DNA of 64,000 nucleotides from Chrysomallon squamiferum (lineage: Eukaryota; Mollusca; Gastropoda; Neomphalida; Peltospiridae), in NCBI GenBank assembly GCA_012295275.1, contig CM022673.1, forward strand, positions 17,833,310-17,897,309. Direction: 5' to 3'. Below are positions 51,840-63,773 of this stretch, one piece after another. The translations under genes and the position numbers were made by a program. Numbering within the stretch: position 1 is the stretch's first letter; every line of letters starts with the position of its first letter. A model generated the notes under the pieces. The model was not told the origin of the DNA. It saw only the letters and a program-made list of their open reading frames with translations, and did not search any database.

Positions 51840-52160
51840 GAAAAACGAACAAAAAAATGTCCTACGCTGAAAGCTGCTGAATTGGCGGCAAATTCCCAGA
51901 GAGTAGGTAAACAACGAAACATTAAAACTGTTTTGTTTTTGCTCTTCAAAGAATCAAGTGTTATGTTTCTCTCAATGGCCAAATCTCGGATTTCATTGCC
52001 ACCGCTGCCCATTAGCTGGATTGAACAAAGTTATTAAATTGGTCTGAATTAGATCAGCACAGCAGAGCGAGTTTCCCGGCCGCCATTGTGCATAGCAGTG
52101 CATAAAATTGCATGTTCATTAGAATGCGAAAGTTGTGACAGTGAAATTAATGTTCTCTTA
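51840..52160. promoter_or_regulatory. CpG-bearing island with a YY1-like site
   Basis: Contains CCCGGCCGCCATTGTGC, in which GCCGCCAT matches the YY1 core on the minus strand, and GCCACCGCTGCCCATTAGCTGG. Many CpGs compared with flanks. No exon evidence. Confidence 0.4.
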
Positions 52161-52826
52161 GCTGATGGTGTGCGTAGATGTGGGTTTGGGTCTCGTATCT
52201 CAAAACTGTAATCTTCATTTAAACAGTTACTCGTGTTTAAAAACATACTGAAAAAATCCATCCATTAGCTAACATTTGTTTTATTGTCTTGTTTTTTAGT
52301 GGATTTAAATGCTTTTTCCTTTTTTCTTTTCTTCCTTTTTTTTCTTTTTCTTTTTTTCTTTTTTCTTTTTTTATGTCTGACATGTTTCTTTCTTTTTGTT
52401 TTATTTCTCTTTTTACTTTGCTTTTTTCTATATTTATTTTTTCCTTTTCTTTTTTCTATTCTTTGTTCTTTCGTTCTTTTTTTAAAATTCTTTTTCCTTT
52501 ATTTTTTATTTTTTAAAACTTTTCTTCCAGTATTTATTTTTTTATCAGTTTTAAAATTCCTTTTTAAGGAATTTTCTTCGTGTTTTATATTCATTTTTTC
52601 TTGTTACAACTATTATTATCTTTTTAATATAATTTTGTTAAGAACACACAAGTATTTTGAAGAGGCGAGGCTCAGATTTGAACTGAAGAAAAACCAACGC
52701 GACACAGTCTATAAAATTATGAGAACTATGTTACGATGCTGACAAACCAGAATTTCTTTGTGATTCGGCCCAGATTATTACACATCTCATGGGTTTCTTT
52801 GCTTTCCTGGGGTTAGTCATTAATAT

Positions 52827-52840
52827 GTTTCCATGGCAAC
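52827..52840. promoter_or_regulatory. RFX X-box, perfect consensus
   Basis: GTTTCCATGGCAAC matches the RFX consensus GTHNYYATRRNAAC at every position. It sits in a unique island (52660-53010). Confidence 0.5.
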
Positions 52841-54699
52841 CAAGTGGAGGGATATGAAGACTGGGTCCCTCTTGAAGCTTGAGTAAGCAGAGTTGGTGGG
52901 AAGTGAGACAGTGGAAAGACAAACATCTCTTCTGCTTCATTTTCCTATTAATTCACTCTGCTCCATGTGCAAATCTGTCCCAGTTCAAAAGCTGGGCAAG
53001 CTACTTGAAAACCAACACGGACTGGTTATTAGTAATTTAAACATGTATTAACCCTCTAACTGGCTTTTTTCTTTTTGTATGCAGTGAAATGTTGTGGTAC
53101 ATGCTGTGCTGATTTGTTGCTTTATTTATTTATTAATTTAGTATTATTGTTTTTAGAGAGATGGGTTCAATGAAATATTTTTTTGTAATTTTAGAAATAA
53201 TTTTTATCTTTTTTTTTTATAGAAAGAGACAGAGAGAAAAAGAAAGTAATAAATAGGAGATAAGAGATAGAATGAATCAAACTGAATGAGAAAGAATGAG
53301 TTGGAACATAAAACAGAGAGAAAAAAAAAAAAATACGAAGAGAACAAGACAAGACAAAAAAGAAAAATAGTTGAGTATTTCAAATTTAGAATTAAAATTT
53401 TGTTTATCATGAAAAATACATTGGTGTTTTAATTTGACTAAATTTAGAATTATTTTTTTTTACTATTATTCTGGTCTGAAAGTATAACTGACTTTTCCCA
53501 AGGGCATTAAATTGATTTCATTTGTTGTGTTTTAACATGTTATATTCAGAACTTAAATATAGTGAAATCAGTTACTATAAATAACTCAATTATCAGAAGA
53601 AAAAATAAGCAATGGCTGAACTTAATAATATGGAATTATTTGATTTTGAAATGTTGTGTAAAATTAACTTAATTTTAGAAACTTGTAGTAAAAACGGAGA
53701 TGTATTAAAATACTTGTATACATCCAGACAAAAAAATATAAAAGTGAGAAATTATAATACAGAAGCTAAAACCAGAGACAAATTAAAATAAATAAATAAT
53801 GAAATTGAAAAAAAAAAAAAAACATCAACTAAAGTTTGCACAATATCAATAACTAACAAATAAATAAATAAAATGAATAAGTAAAATTTAAAAATTTGAG
53901 AACATAAATTAGAAATTAGAAAAATTAAAAATTTAAAAAAAAAGAAAAGAAAAAAAGTCCCTATTTTCACCTCTTGAATTTTGTCATACTTTGTTTTTGA
54001 AAGTCTCATTTCAAAACTTGGTTACAAAATTTCATCATTTTAATTTAGCCAATCATTTTGCCAGATCCCCAGTCTTAATTACCTGCCCATGTCGCTATGG
54101 CAGTTGGAGGTTATAGGTCAAAGTGTGGAATATTGTGACTGTTAAAGTGAATTAGTCTTCCCCATTAGTTAGTTCCTGTCACCATGACATAATGCAGAAC
54201 CACTGGCTGGTAAGGGGAGGGAAGTGGAAATGTTGGGGAGTGTTTGTTGGGGTGGGGATCATCAACAATGAGAGCTGTGAACAAAAATGAATGATGTAAT
54301 AAACTGATGAAAAAAGAAACAAGAAAAAAAAGTCAAAATAATAACAAAACGAGCCTAAATACTGATAAGCAGTATTTAAAAATATCCAAAGTTACTTCAA
54401 GAGAAGGAAAGCAAAAGATTTGGGAAATACGGGGAAAAGACAGGGATTATAATTTTTTTTTTAAAGGAAAGGTAATTCTTTTTCACTCATGTTTCTTTTT
54501 CCATTTAGCTGTGTTTCTCTCTTCTTCTTTTCTCTCTATCTCACTCATTTTTATTCTTTTTCTGTCTTTCCATATTTGATGTCTCTTAAGTGTATTTCTA
54601 TACTTCTATATTTTTGTTTTGCATGTGTTTATTAGTCTCTCTCTGTTACACTATCTCTCTGATTCTATCTTACTTTTAACTCTTTTTCTACAGATTCAA

Positions 54700-55080
54700 T
54701 TTAGGCAGTGAATTATCAGCAGCATGTTCTGGAGCTGATGCTGTAACTACATCTCAGACACTAATCTCAGAGACTGGTTTCCATCTGTGTTTGTCGAACT
54801 ACCAGTCCACACATCTCTTTCTAACAAACCAGCGTCCACTGTTCTCGGTTTACACAAAATTGTACTCTTCATCGCAGTTTTGGGCTGTGGTCTTCCTATC
54901 TCCCTGTTCTTCTGTGATTTCATTCCCGTAATCACATTGTAAGGCTCTAGCCAAGATGAAAAGAAAACACAGGAATAATGACAAGAGAAACTTTGTTTAG
55001 TGAGGCCAGAACCTTTTGTCTTGGAGGGTTAATTGCCAGTTTGCTGGCTGTCTGGCTGAGTCAAGTTTGAAAAATATCCC
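54700..55080. other. Unique island in wdr4 intron 3
   Basis: Repeat-free stretch with TCTCAGAGACTGGTTTCC and TTGCCAGTTTGCTGGCTG. An acceptor-like TTTTTCTACAG precedes it at about 54682-54692, but the sequence after it has stops in the phase wdr4 needs. Candidate regulatory element. Confidence 0.3.
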
Positions 55081-55954
55081 TCTTTCTGTTCCTACAGTAC
55101 ACGCTCACTGGGTAAAAATAGAAAATGGTCAAACGATGTTGATGATGGTAGGTATTTAGGAAGATAAGTGATGCAAATTAAATCTGATGATCAATGTTTT
55201 TCTTTCTCTTTTGTCAGATGGGTCAGTTTTCTTCTTCTTTTTTTTGTGTAAAGTTGTGTATGTAAGATAAACAGATATATTACAACAGTTACTGGTATTA
55301 CAGATTAAAAATAAATCCTTAAAAATAATTTTAAAAAATGAAATTAAAATATTTTAAAAATTCTTTCTAAGAAGGATAATGACACATATAAATATATTCA
55401 TTTCACGATAAAAAAAAAAAAAAAATGAAATGAGATTATAACAGAAAACCAAACAAAAACAGAAAAATCTGAATGAAAAAAGGCCAAAAAAAAAAAAAAT
55501 GGGATGAACTGTTAATTAATTGAAATGTTATTTTGAGAAATGTTTTTATATAAAAAAAAAAAAAATTGCACCTTTATTTATGATTTCCTCTTGTACCTAG
55601 AACACCTGACCTAGTATTTGTGTTAATTATCTGTGTGAGAATTTCACGTGTGTGTGTGTTTTTTCAAACTAAGTAAGCCTTGGACCGCACGGTCTGCTGA
55701 GTTTGACATGTTTAGCCAATTAACAGGGTGAAATGACGACACTTTGTAATGTGACAGATCAATACATTAACTGCAAAAGAGAACAGCCGCAGTTCAACTC
55801 TTTTTTTTTTTTTTCTCTCATGTTTTTCTCATCATTTTCGTTCTTTCTTTATGCTTTCTGCCATTTTCCCATCACCGTTTATGACACAGAGCACTTTAAA
55901 AAAAAAAAAAAAATCCACTCTCATTCTCTATCAGGACTAACACTGTTTTTTCCT

Positions 55955-55968
55955 GTTTCCATGGTTAC
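55955..55968. promoter_or_regulatory. RFX X-box, perfect consensus on the minus strand
   Basis: GTTTCCATGGTTAC; the minus strand, GTAACCATGGAAAC, fits GTHNYYATRRNAAC fully. The surrounding 55690-56240 is a unique island split by T- and A-runs. Confidence 0.5.
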
Positions 55969-56613
55969 GGAGACTGTGTACACAAACCTATCTCCGCACA
56001 CTGCCTGTAAGGACTGTGAAAATATTTAGTTTCCTTTTCACTGTCACAACATGTATGAAAGCAAAGTGTGATGCACCCGCTTGTGAATAAAACCCATTTC
56101 TGAGATAACAAATTCATTACTGTATTAATTAAATGACAGCAGCATTAATTAATATCAGGCAGGTAGCACTTGCAGTCAGGTTGTTTTAAAGCCTGCTAAC
56201 GATGATAAATCTTCGTGGATGTTGCTAGTAATGTTATTTATTTTTGTTCAGACATAAATCAGCGGTGATATAAGAGATGTTCATTTTCTGTCTGTCTCTG
56301 TTGTGTGATTGGCTAGAAAAGATAATCACAATAGCCAATGAGTGACAAGTGTGTTCCAGTATCTTTTATAACTTGAGTAATATTAAATTAAACATTTTCT
56401 AAGTACGAAATTTAAAACATTTTTGTCCTCTTTTTTATTCTTATGTTAGTATGTGTGTTGTATGTGAGTGTGTCTGTTTTTTTTATTTATATTTTTTAAA
56501 TTAATTATTATTATTATTATTATTATTATTCATTTATATATTTACTTATTTATTTCCTTATTTATTTATTTACTTTTTTATTTTGTTTGTTTTATTTTGG
56601 ACTTGCAGTTATA

Positions 56614-56764
56614 AACAAAGCTTGTGGCTGCTCTTTTTGGTCTGTTGACAATGTATTGATGGTTTTGTTTTTATTCCTTTGTACTTGTAACATGCAGCAA
56701 ATCATCTGTAACACTGTACACAGTTGTTTCATTACTGGATTAAAACGTAACAATAGAAGTGTTT
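56614..56764 (+). repeat. Dispersed repeat, copy B
   Basis: Plus-strand partner of the repeat at 51336-51496, about 5.1 kb away and in opposite orientation. Identity is high enough to see by eye, with isolated substitutions. The flanks diverge into AT-rich sequence and TG tracts. The family is not recognised; it may be the conserved part of a longer interspersed element. Confidence 0.75.
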
Positions 56765-57466
56765 TTAATGGTGTGTGTAGGTTTGTTTGAAGATGTGTAT
56801 ATCTGTGTTTGTGTGTGTGTATGAGTATGTGTGTGTGTGTGCATATATATGTATGGGTCGTTTATGTGTGTGAGGGAGAATTTCTAAAGCTAAGCCACTG
56901 CAGAAACTAAAATAAATTAGTGGAAATGAATATAAAATGTTCATAAATGAAATAAATTTTTATTCTTGCATTTTATATATATATATATATTATTTTATTT
57001 ATTTATTTATTTATGTGTAATAATTATATAATTTCACTAAGAGTATTATCTCTGAATTTTCTACTTATACAAATTTTAACTTCTTTTTTTATTATATAAT
57101 AATTTTATTATCTAATTTCACTATCAAAATTACTTTTTTTTTTTTTTTTTTTTTTTGATGTTTTATTATTTTTATTTATTTTTTTTTTTTGTGTGTCTGT
57201 GTTAAGAAGTGATTTGTGTTAATAAAAACTTTGTTAATATTTTTATATTTTTAAAGTCATTTTTATTAATTTAAATTTTGTTACAATATAATAAATATAA
57301 TCTAATTTTCACTATCAAAATTACCATCATTTTTAATTTCTTTTTAAAAAGTGGTTTATATAAATGTAATTTTATTATTTGATTATACGATCTCAGTTCT
57401 GACTATTAATAACTACACTTTTTAAAAAAATGTTCACTGCCAGATTTCCATTTGTCAGAGTTTATT

Positions 57467-57497
<31 letters not shown>

Positions 57498-57539
57498 CTG
57501 TGTGTGTGTGTTTTTTCTGGTTTGTTGGATTGGCTGGTG

Positions 57540-57830
57540 AGGGTAAAGAAACATCGCGAAGCTGTCAGACAGTGATACGGCTAAACGCACAAACACACAC
57601 ATGATCGCGTTATCAACAACTGCTCATGTCAGGTCTCACTACGCAGTTTTTCAAACAACTCGAGCAGAAGATCGCGATGTTCGCTTGTGTTAAACTTGTC
57701 AAACATACTTGTCAAACAGCTAAAATCAATTCTCTTCTTCAATCCTCCGTTTTGCTTCTTATGTCAGTCTATCAGATATTTATTTGTAAGTGCTGGCAGA
57801 TAAAAACATGCACAAGTTCTGTGTAGAGTT
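57540..57830. promoter_or_regulatory. CpG-dense island with repeated TCGCG
   Basis: ACATCGCGAAGC, GATCGCGTTATC and AGATCGCGATGTTCGC fall within 140 bp, where flanks have almost no CpG. A 66-codon open frame overlaps it but shows no family. Candidate regulatory element. Confidence 0.4.
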
Positions 57831-57940
57831 TTGGATCAGAATTAATGTAGAATTTTGTATCAGTGTTTGTGTAGAGTTTTGTATCAGAATTTGTGTAGTT
57901 TTGTATCAGAATGTGTGTAGTTTTGTATCAGTGTTGTAAT
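57826..57940. repeat. ~24-bp repeat, GTAGAGTTTTGTATCAGAAT type
   Basis: About five imperfect copies of GTGTAGTTTTGTATCAGAAT immediately downstream of the CpG-bearing island at 57540-57830. Confidence 0.75.
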
Positions 57941-59679
57941 GAGAAAGAGTAACAAAAGGAAACTGTAAAAAAGAAAGAAGAAAAGAAGAAATGAAGGAAA
58001 GAGAATTCAGATTTTTAAAGAAAAAAGATTCCCTGTTGTCATAGCTGAAAAGTGAAACAAAGGAAAAAAGAAGGAAAAAAAGAAATAATAAAATCTTGTC
58101 TTAAAATTGAATTCAGAAAATAAAAATAAAAAATAAAATACTCTGTGACCCAGTAACATTACTGACTTACTTTATTATTAGGAAAGATTAGATAGTAGGA
58201 TAAAATAAAACAATTGAACGTGTATTTAGTGTGTGTATTTTACTAGTCATCCACTGACTAATGAAGATGTCACAAGTGTTTCCTAACAAGTGATTGCTAA
58301 CAGAGATGTGTGAATACCTGACACACTGCTGACCTGTATGAACATATCTAGTGCCTCAGTGATCAAACTGTCCCACACTGACCAGTTAGTGGACCATGCA
58401 ACAGACTAGAGCATGTAGCATTAGAGGATTTGAAACATTTTGTATTTTGAGTTGAAACATTTTGTATTTTGAGTTACATGACATGAAGTCTGTTTTAAGT
58501 GAGACTGTGGTAATGTATAAACACTGAGCTTCAGAGACTTCATCATCATAGACACTTAACAGAAAAGACATCATCAACATCAAACAATCATTTCTGGGAT
58601 CCTAGGATGTTCTCAGCTGTAGGAACTAACAGAACTAATGTAATGTTTGTGTTTAATCCAATAAGTCATTGAGACATAACATAAATCTTTGATGTGACAT
58701 CCAATCCCCCAGAAAAAAAAGTTTTACTGTCACTATTACTGTATCTGCTACTGCTTCTTCTTCTACTACTACTACTACTATGACTGTTGCAAAAAGTACT
58801 ACTATTGCTACTAGTACTACTGCAACTACTACAACTACATTACTGCTGCTACAAATTACAATCACTATTCCTAAATTATTATTACTATTACTACTACTAT
58901 TACTACTACAATGGCTACAATTATAAATAATAAAAATAATAGGAACTTGGATTAAAAAAAAAAGATAGAAGAAACTGAAGGAAACAGTTTAAAATCTGAA
59001 AAAAACTCCCAAACCCAAAACTCTCTTCTTAATCTTTAAACAGATGAAACACAAAGCAGATTATCACAACTCTGAATTAAACAGTTGTGTCAGGTAAGGC
59101 TTAACGAGAGTTACTTGTATTTGCAGGTAAACAAGAATGACCTGAGACAGGTGTGTTTACCTGTTTAACACCTGAACATCTGTATACAAGACATAGTTGT
59201 TTAAACACCTGTATACAAGACATATTTGTTTAAACATGTAACTGTTGTCAGTGTCACTGGATTACTGAACTGTACATCTGAACTTTCTTGTGTATGTCTG
59301 TTCATCCATCTGTCCATTAGTTTTCATGTGTGAGTGCTTTCTCTTGTTCATACACACACAAAAACACATATATACATGAACATACATACATTGTACACAT
59401 ACATATACAAATATACACACATACACAAACAAATGCCTTGGTCTTTAGTATATAACTATTTTATTTTTCACTAACCTGTGTTTTTCTTTGTTCAGTAATA
59501 AATTTAGTCTACATTACTGCGTTTGATGTACTTTTCTTTGTGTCACTATTTTACTGATAGTTACCTGCATCAATAGTGATACAGGTACTCTAAATATAGT
59601 TAATTATTTACATAAAAGTACAGGTAAAGATCAATAATTATTCACACACACACACACTCACACACACACACATATATAG

Positions 59680-59990
59680 ACAGGTAACAATTATTAATTA
59701 CTTATAGCTAAAGGTATATTTTTATTATTTACACATAGGTAAATGTTTTTAATTATTTACTTAGGGGTATACAGTAATTCATTATTTACATACAGGTGCA
59801 AGGTAATTAATTATTTATATACAGGTAAATATTATTAATTATTTACATACAGGTAAATGTTATTAATTGTTTACATACCTATAAGGTAATTAGTTATTTG
59901 CATACAGGTAAATGTTATTAATTATTTACATACAGGTATAAAGTAATTACTATTAGCATACAAGTATTTCATATTTGTATACAGGTGTGT
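59680..59990. repeat. ~27-bp repeat carrying splice-site-like motifs
   Basis: About eleven imperfect copies of TTAATTATTTACATACAGGT plus AAATGTT. Many copies read ACATACAG followed by GTAAAT, a fused acceptor/donor motif on the wdr4 strand. Confidence 0.8.
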
Positions 59991-60485
59991 TTACCTGGAT
60001 GCATTTAATAAACACATTTATCTCGTTATCTCAAACTGAACCACTACGCTTAGAGAAACAGAAGTGTTTTTCTGTGGTCAGTTGCTGGTCAGACTGGAAC
60101 ACACACCTGTACCTTTTTGTAGAAAATAATCTCTGAATCTGACCTAAATAATAATCACTTAGCAATTTTATTTTTTATTTTTTCATATTTTTTCTACAGT
60201 AGAAATTGAACAACATAAACAACTCTACTGTAAATCAATCAAACATTAATGATTTTTTTAAAAGAAATTCATTCTTATTATTATAGTTTGCGATATTTGT
60301 ATAAAATAATATTTTGTGTGAATTAATAAAAATATATTTGAAGACGGTAATATTTATGTGTTATTATGAATGTAAATTAATGCATAAAATAACATTATGT
60401 TGGACAAGATAATGAAAGTATTTACAGAAATATATATATTTATATACTCAAAAATTATTCTTTTTCTTCCGTTCTCTTTTCCTCA

Positions 60486-60486
<1 letters not shown>

Positions 60487-60542
<56 letters not shown>

Positions 60543-60551
60543 GTCTATCTG

Positions 60552-60584
<33 letters not shown>

Positions 60585-60586
60585 AT
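60487..60586. repeat. Compound (GTCT)n(ATCT)n microsatellite
   Basis: About ten GTCT units pass into ATCT/GTCT mixed units and then pure ATCT. Confidence 0.95.
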
Positions 60587-60619
60587 ATAAAACACACAAG
60601 ATTTTGTTTTCAATAATCA

Positions 60620-60930
60620 GTGGTATAAAACAACATGAGGCCAGGCTGTGTAATATTGTCTGTGTAAACTTGTCTAATCTCAGACTGAGAGTTGAGACGG
60701 TCGTATCACAGAAAGACAAGATTCCATGTTTTGAGCCGATTAATGGGCCAGAGTGGGAAGAGGAGAGAAAATATTTGAACTGAAGAAGCAGGCCATTATG
60801 AGATGGTAATGCAGGTTTCAGAGGAACAAACACTTTACGACATGGCCCCGTTTTATGATTAAACAGCGGCTTGCAAACACACTGTGTGTTTGTCCTCTCA
60901 CAGGCAGCGAGGCAGGTTAAGACATACTGT
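60620..60930. other. Unique island in wdr4 intron 3
   Basis: Balanced sequence with GAGACGGTCGTATCAC, GAGCCGATTAATGGGCC and GACATGGCCCCGTTTTATG. Open frames on both strands overlap here without splice or domain support. Candidate regulatory element. Confidence 0.35.
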
Positions 60931-62769
60931 CCACACACACCCCTACCTCTTTTCTCTTTCTCTCTCTTTTTCTTCTTTCTTTCTTTCTTCTTCTTTTCTT
61001 TCCTTTTTTTTTTTTCTTTCAGAAAAAGGTCATTTGATTATTTGATTGCGGTTGTTTTTCTTTTTTTCCTGTTTTGCAATTACATTTTGGTTAGGTTTTA
61101 AGTTTCACCATGTTAAATAGAGTAGATTTTTTTTTGAAAAATGTTTTTCAAATGTTTTTTCTAATGGTTTTATTGAGAGAGTTTTATAGACATCTTTTTT
61201 GTTTCTCTTTTTCTGTAGATTAATCAGGATTTGTACATTTTCTGGTAAAGTTTTAGAATATTCTTTACAGTTGTAAGTTGGTTAATAAATAAAATATAAT
61301 TTTAACATTTTTGCAAAAAGAGCTAATAATAATCACAGAAATATTGACATTACTACTACTTCTGCTACAACTGTTACTATTTTACTGCTTCTAGTACCAG
61401 TACTGCTGTTTATACTTCTTATACCACTACTAGTTTCTACTATATTACTGCTTATTTTATTGCTATAACTACCAATACAATTACTGATGTTCTTACTACA
61501 GCTACTACAACTACTAGTACTGCTAGTACTCCGACTACTTTGACTTCTACTACTACTACTGGCACTCTTTCTGCTTTGTTTTGCTACATACTGTTAGTTA
61601 CTGCTGATAACACTAATAATAATCCTAGTATGTTAAAACAATTTCCACTATAACTGTGCAAAAGTTTTTTCAAATAAAACTGTGATGAAATCTCACTTCA
61701 GAATTCCTCAACAACAGAAAATGACAGATTTATGAATATTCATGACCACACATCACTTTAACTTAAAGCTCTGTTTGAATCTGATGAGATGAGAGATAAT
61801 TAAAAATTACATTTGTACAAAAAAAAATAATAAAAAATCCTGTGAGTTTTGTATCATCAGCATCTGTTCAGCTATTAACATTTTCAAATATCCTTTTTTT
61901 TTTTTAAAAAAAGAAGAAGAAGAAATTTCTGATCTTGAGACATCTTTGATGCTGGAATATATTTTATTGTGAGAAGAGGGGATCATGATTGGTTTACAAA
62001 GCAAGGTTGATTCAGAGAATTGATTTGCTGACTCCAAGGTTTAATGCAAACATTGGTTTTAGCTAATTCAAAGATCACAAACAAGGAATGAAAACTAACG
62101 TAGGATGAAGTATTGCAGGAGAAAAAAAAAATTATAAAAAATTATTTTTAGACATTTTATACTTTCCTGTGACCTCTGATGACTCTCTTTGCGGTTAACA
62201 TACTCACAAATGAAAAATATTTTTTGATTTGTTGCTGAGAAACAAGTATGATGATATTAGTAGAAATATTTTAAGTTTTGAGATTCTTGCATTGTGTCTG
62301 AAATTAGTCTAATCCGATTTCTGTGACTGTATCTCAGTTATGGAAACAGAAAGTGTTAGAAAATATCTTAATTCATTAAATCTTATAATGCAGGTAATAA
62401 TCAAATATAGGTTTTATAATGAAATTATTACACATTTTAATTTATATAACAAACAAACAAATAAATAAAAAAGTAAATAAATAAAATTAATTAAAAACAG
62501 TGATAAAAAGGTTGAGAAATGCTCCACTTCTTTTTACTTTATAAAGCTACTAAAACAGTGCACAGCACTGAATAATTCCTTATTCTCACCTCTGTTAATA
62601 AAACAATGCCAACAACAACAGCAACAATAAATAAATAAATAAATAATATATAAATGAAATAATAATAAAACAAAATAACAATAAATAAATAAAATCCTTT
62701 GTTGATATTTTTAGCATTAAAAAATAAAAATAAATGAACACTTGCTTAGCTATTACAAAAGAAATTTTC

Positions 62770-63060
62770 TGGGTTTGATTTGCATTAAACCGAGATGAAA
62801 CTCTTTCCATTTCTCTACCTGTGTGAACATGAATTTGCTTTTCCAATTTCCCCAGCTCTTTCAGCAATTAACATCATGCATTGATAACTCCTCAATGCCT
62901 GCCATTGTATCAGAGAGCTGACCCAGTGCAGCCAGCATTTAGCATCGACTACAACAACTCCTTGCTTTGATGAGGTTTTTGTAAATCGAGTATGGCCGAT
63001 ATTCAGACAGAAGTGGGTGAACCTCGTAGTTTTCTTGTCTGCGTGCAGCGCTGAAAATAT
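62770..63060. other. Unique island in wdr4 intron 3
   Basis: High-complexity stretch including GAGCTGACCCAGTGCAGCC and TCTGCGTGCAGCGCTG. No exon evidence; candidate regulatory element. A further short one begins at about 63880 and reaches the window end. Confidence 0.35.
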
Positions 63061-63443
63061 TATTTTTAGAAAGAAATTAAAATAAAATTGTATTTTCAGG
63101 GGTTTTGGTTTCTGTTTTTTTAAAAATTTTAAGATTTGTAATGTTTAACTTTTTAATTTTTTTAGTATTATTTAATTTAATTTTTTTATTCTGATTTTAA
63201 TATATTTTTGTGAGGTTTTTATTAATATTTTCTTAATTTTATAACATTAATGATTATTTTTTAATTAAATTAAAATAAGTTGTATCATTTTCTTTCTTAA
63301 CTAGTAAGTTATTTTAAAGTAAAAAAATTGTTTAATTTAATATGTACAATTTTCAATTCTTATTTTATTAATTTTTTGAAAAAGTAACACACTTTATTTA
63401 AGTAATATAAGTGTTGAAAATATGTACACAAACACAGATATGT

Positions 63444-63481
<38 letters not shown>

Positions 63482-63759
63482 ACAAACAAAATCTGATTCA
63501 CTGGAGAAAAAGATTTGCGTTATCCATTGAGCATCAAGTGGTGAAAATAATGACAGTTTGTGATAGAAAATTAATACAATTTCCGACATTCGTACACGGA
63601 GGTTAGCGCTGCGGTTAGACTGAATTACACTGCATGGTACATTCAAGTGGAGAACATTTTATCTCTCATTGTCAGAAAACTGTCAAACACACAAATCCAC
63701 AAACGCTGTCCAGTTTATCACTGGATTCAAATGTTCTAGTCGCTGATGACAGTGGTTTG

Positions 63760-63773
63760 GTTACCATAGCAAC
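63760..63773. promoter_or_regulatory. RFX X-box, perfect consensus
   Basis: GTTACCATAGCAAC fits GTHNYYATRRNAAC at every position. It lies in a unique, CpG-bearing island (63490-63830) that also contains GGTTAGCGCTGCGGTTAG. Confidence 0.5.

Noticed and set aside
52284-52742. 152-codon Phe/Leu-rich frame, the longest in the right half
   Set aside because: It lies in a T-rich tract; the Phe/Leu/Ser composition is a by-product and no membrane-protein family pattern is visible.
54692-54960. wdr4 exon 4 after the TTTTTCTACAG acceptor
   Set aside because: The phase required by wdr4 exon 3 meets stop codons, and the expected CTAL or ADKSGDVY residues are missing.
60397-60783. 128-codon frame
   Set aside because: Runs through the GTCT/ATCT microsatellite; the non-repetitive ends have no recognisable domain or start context.
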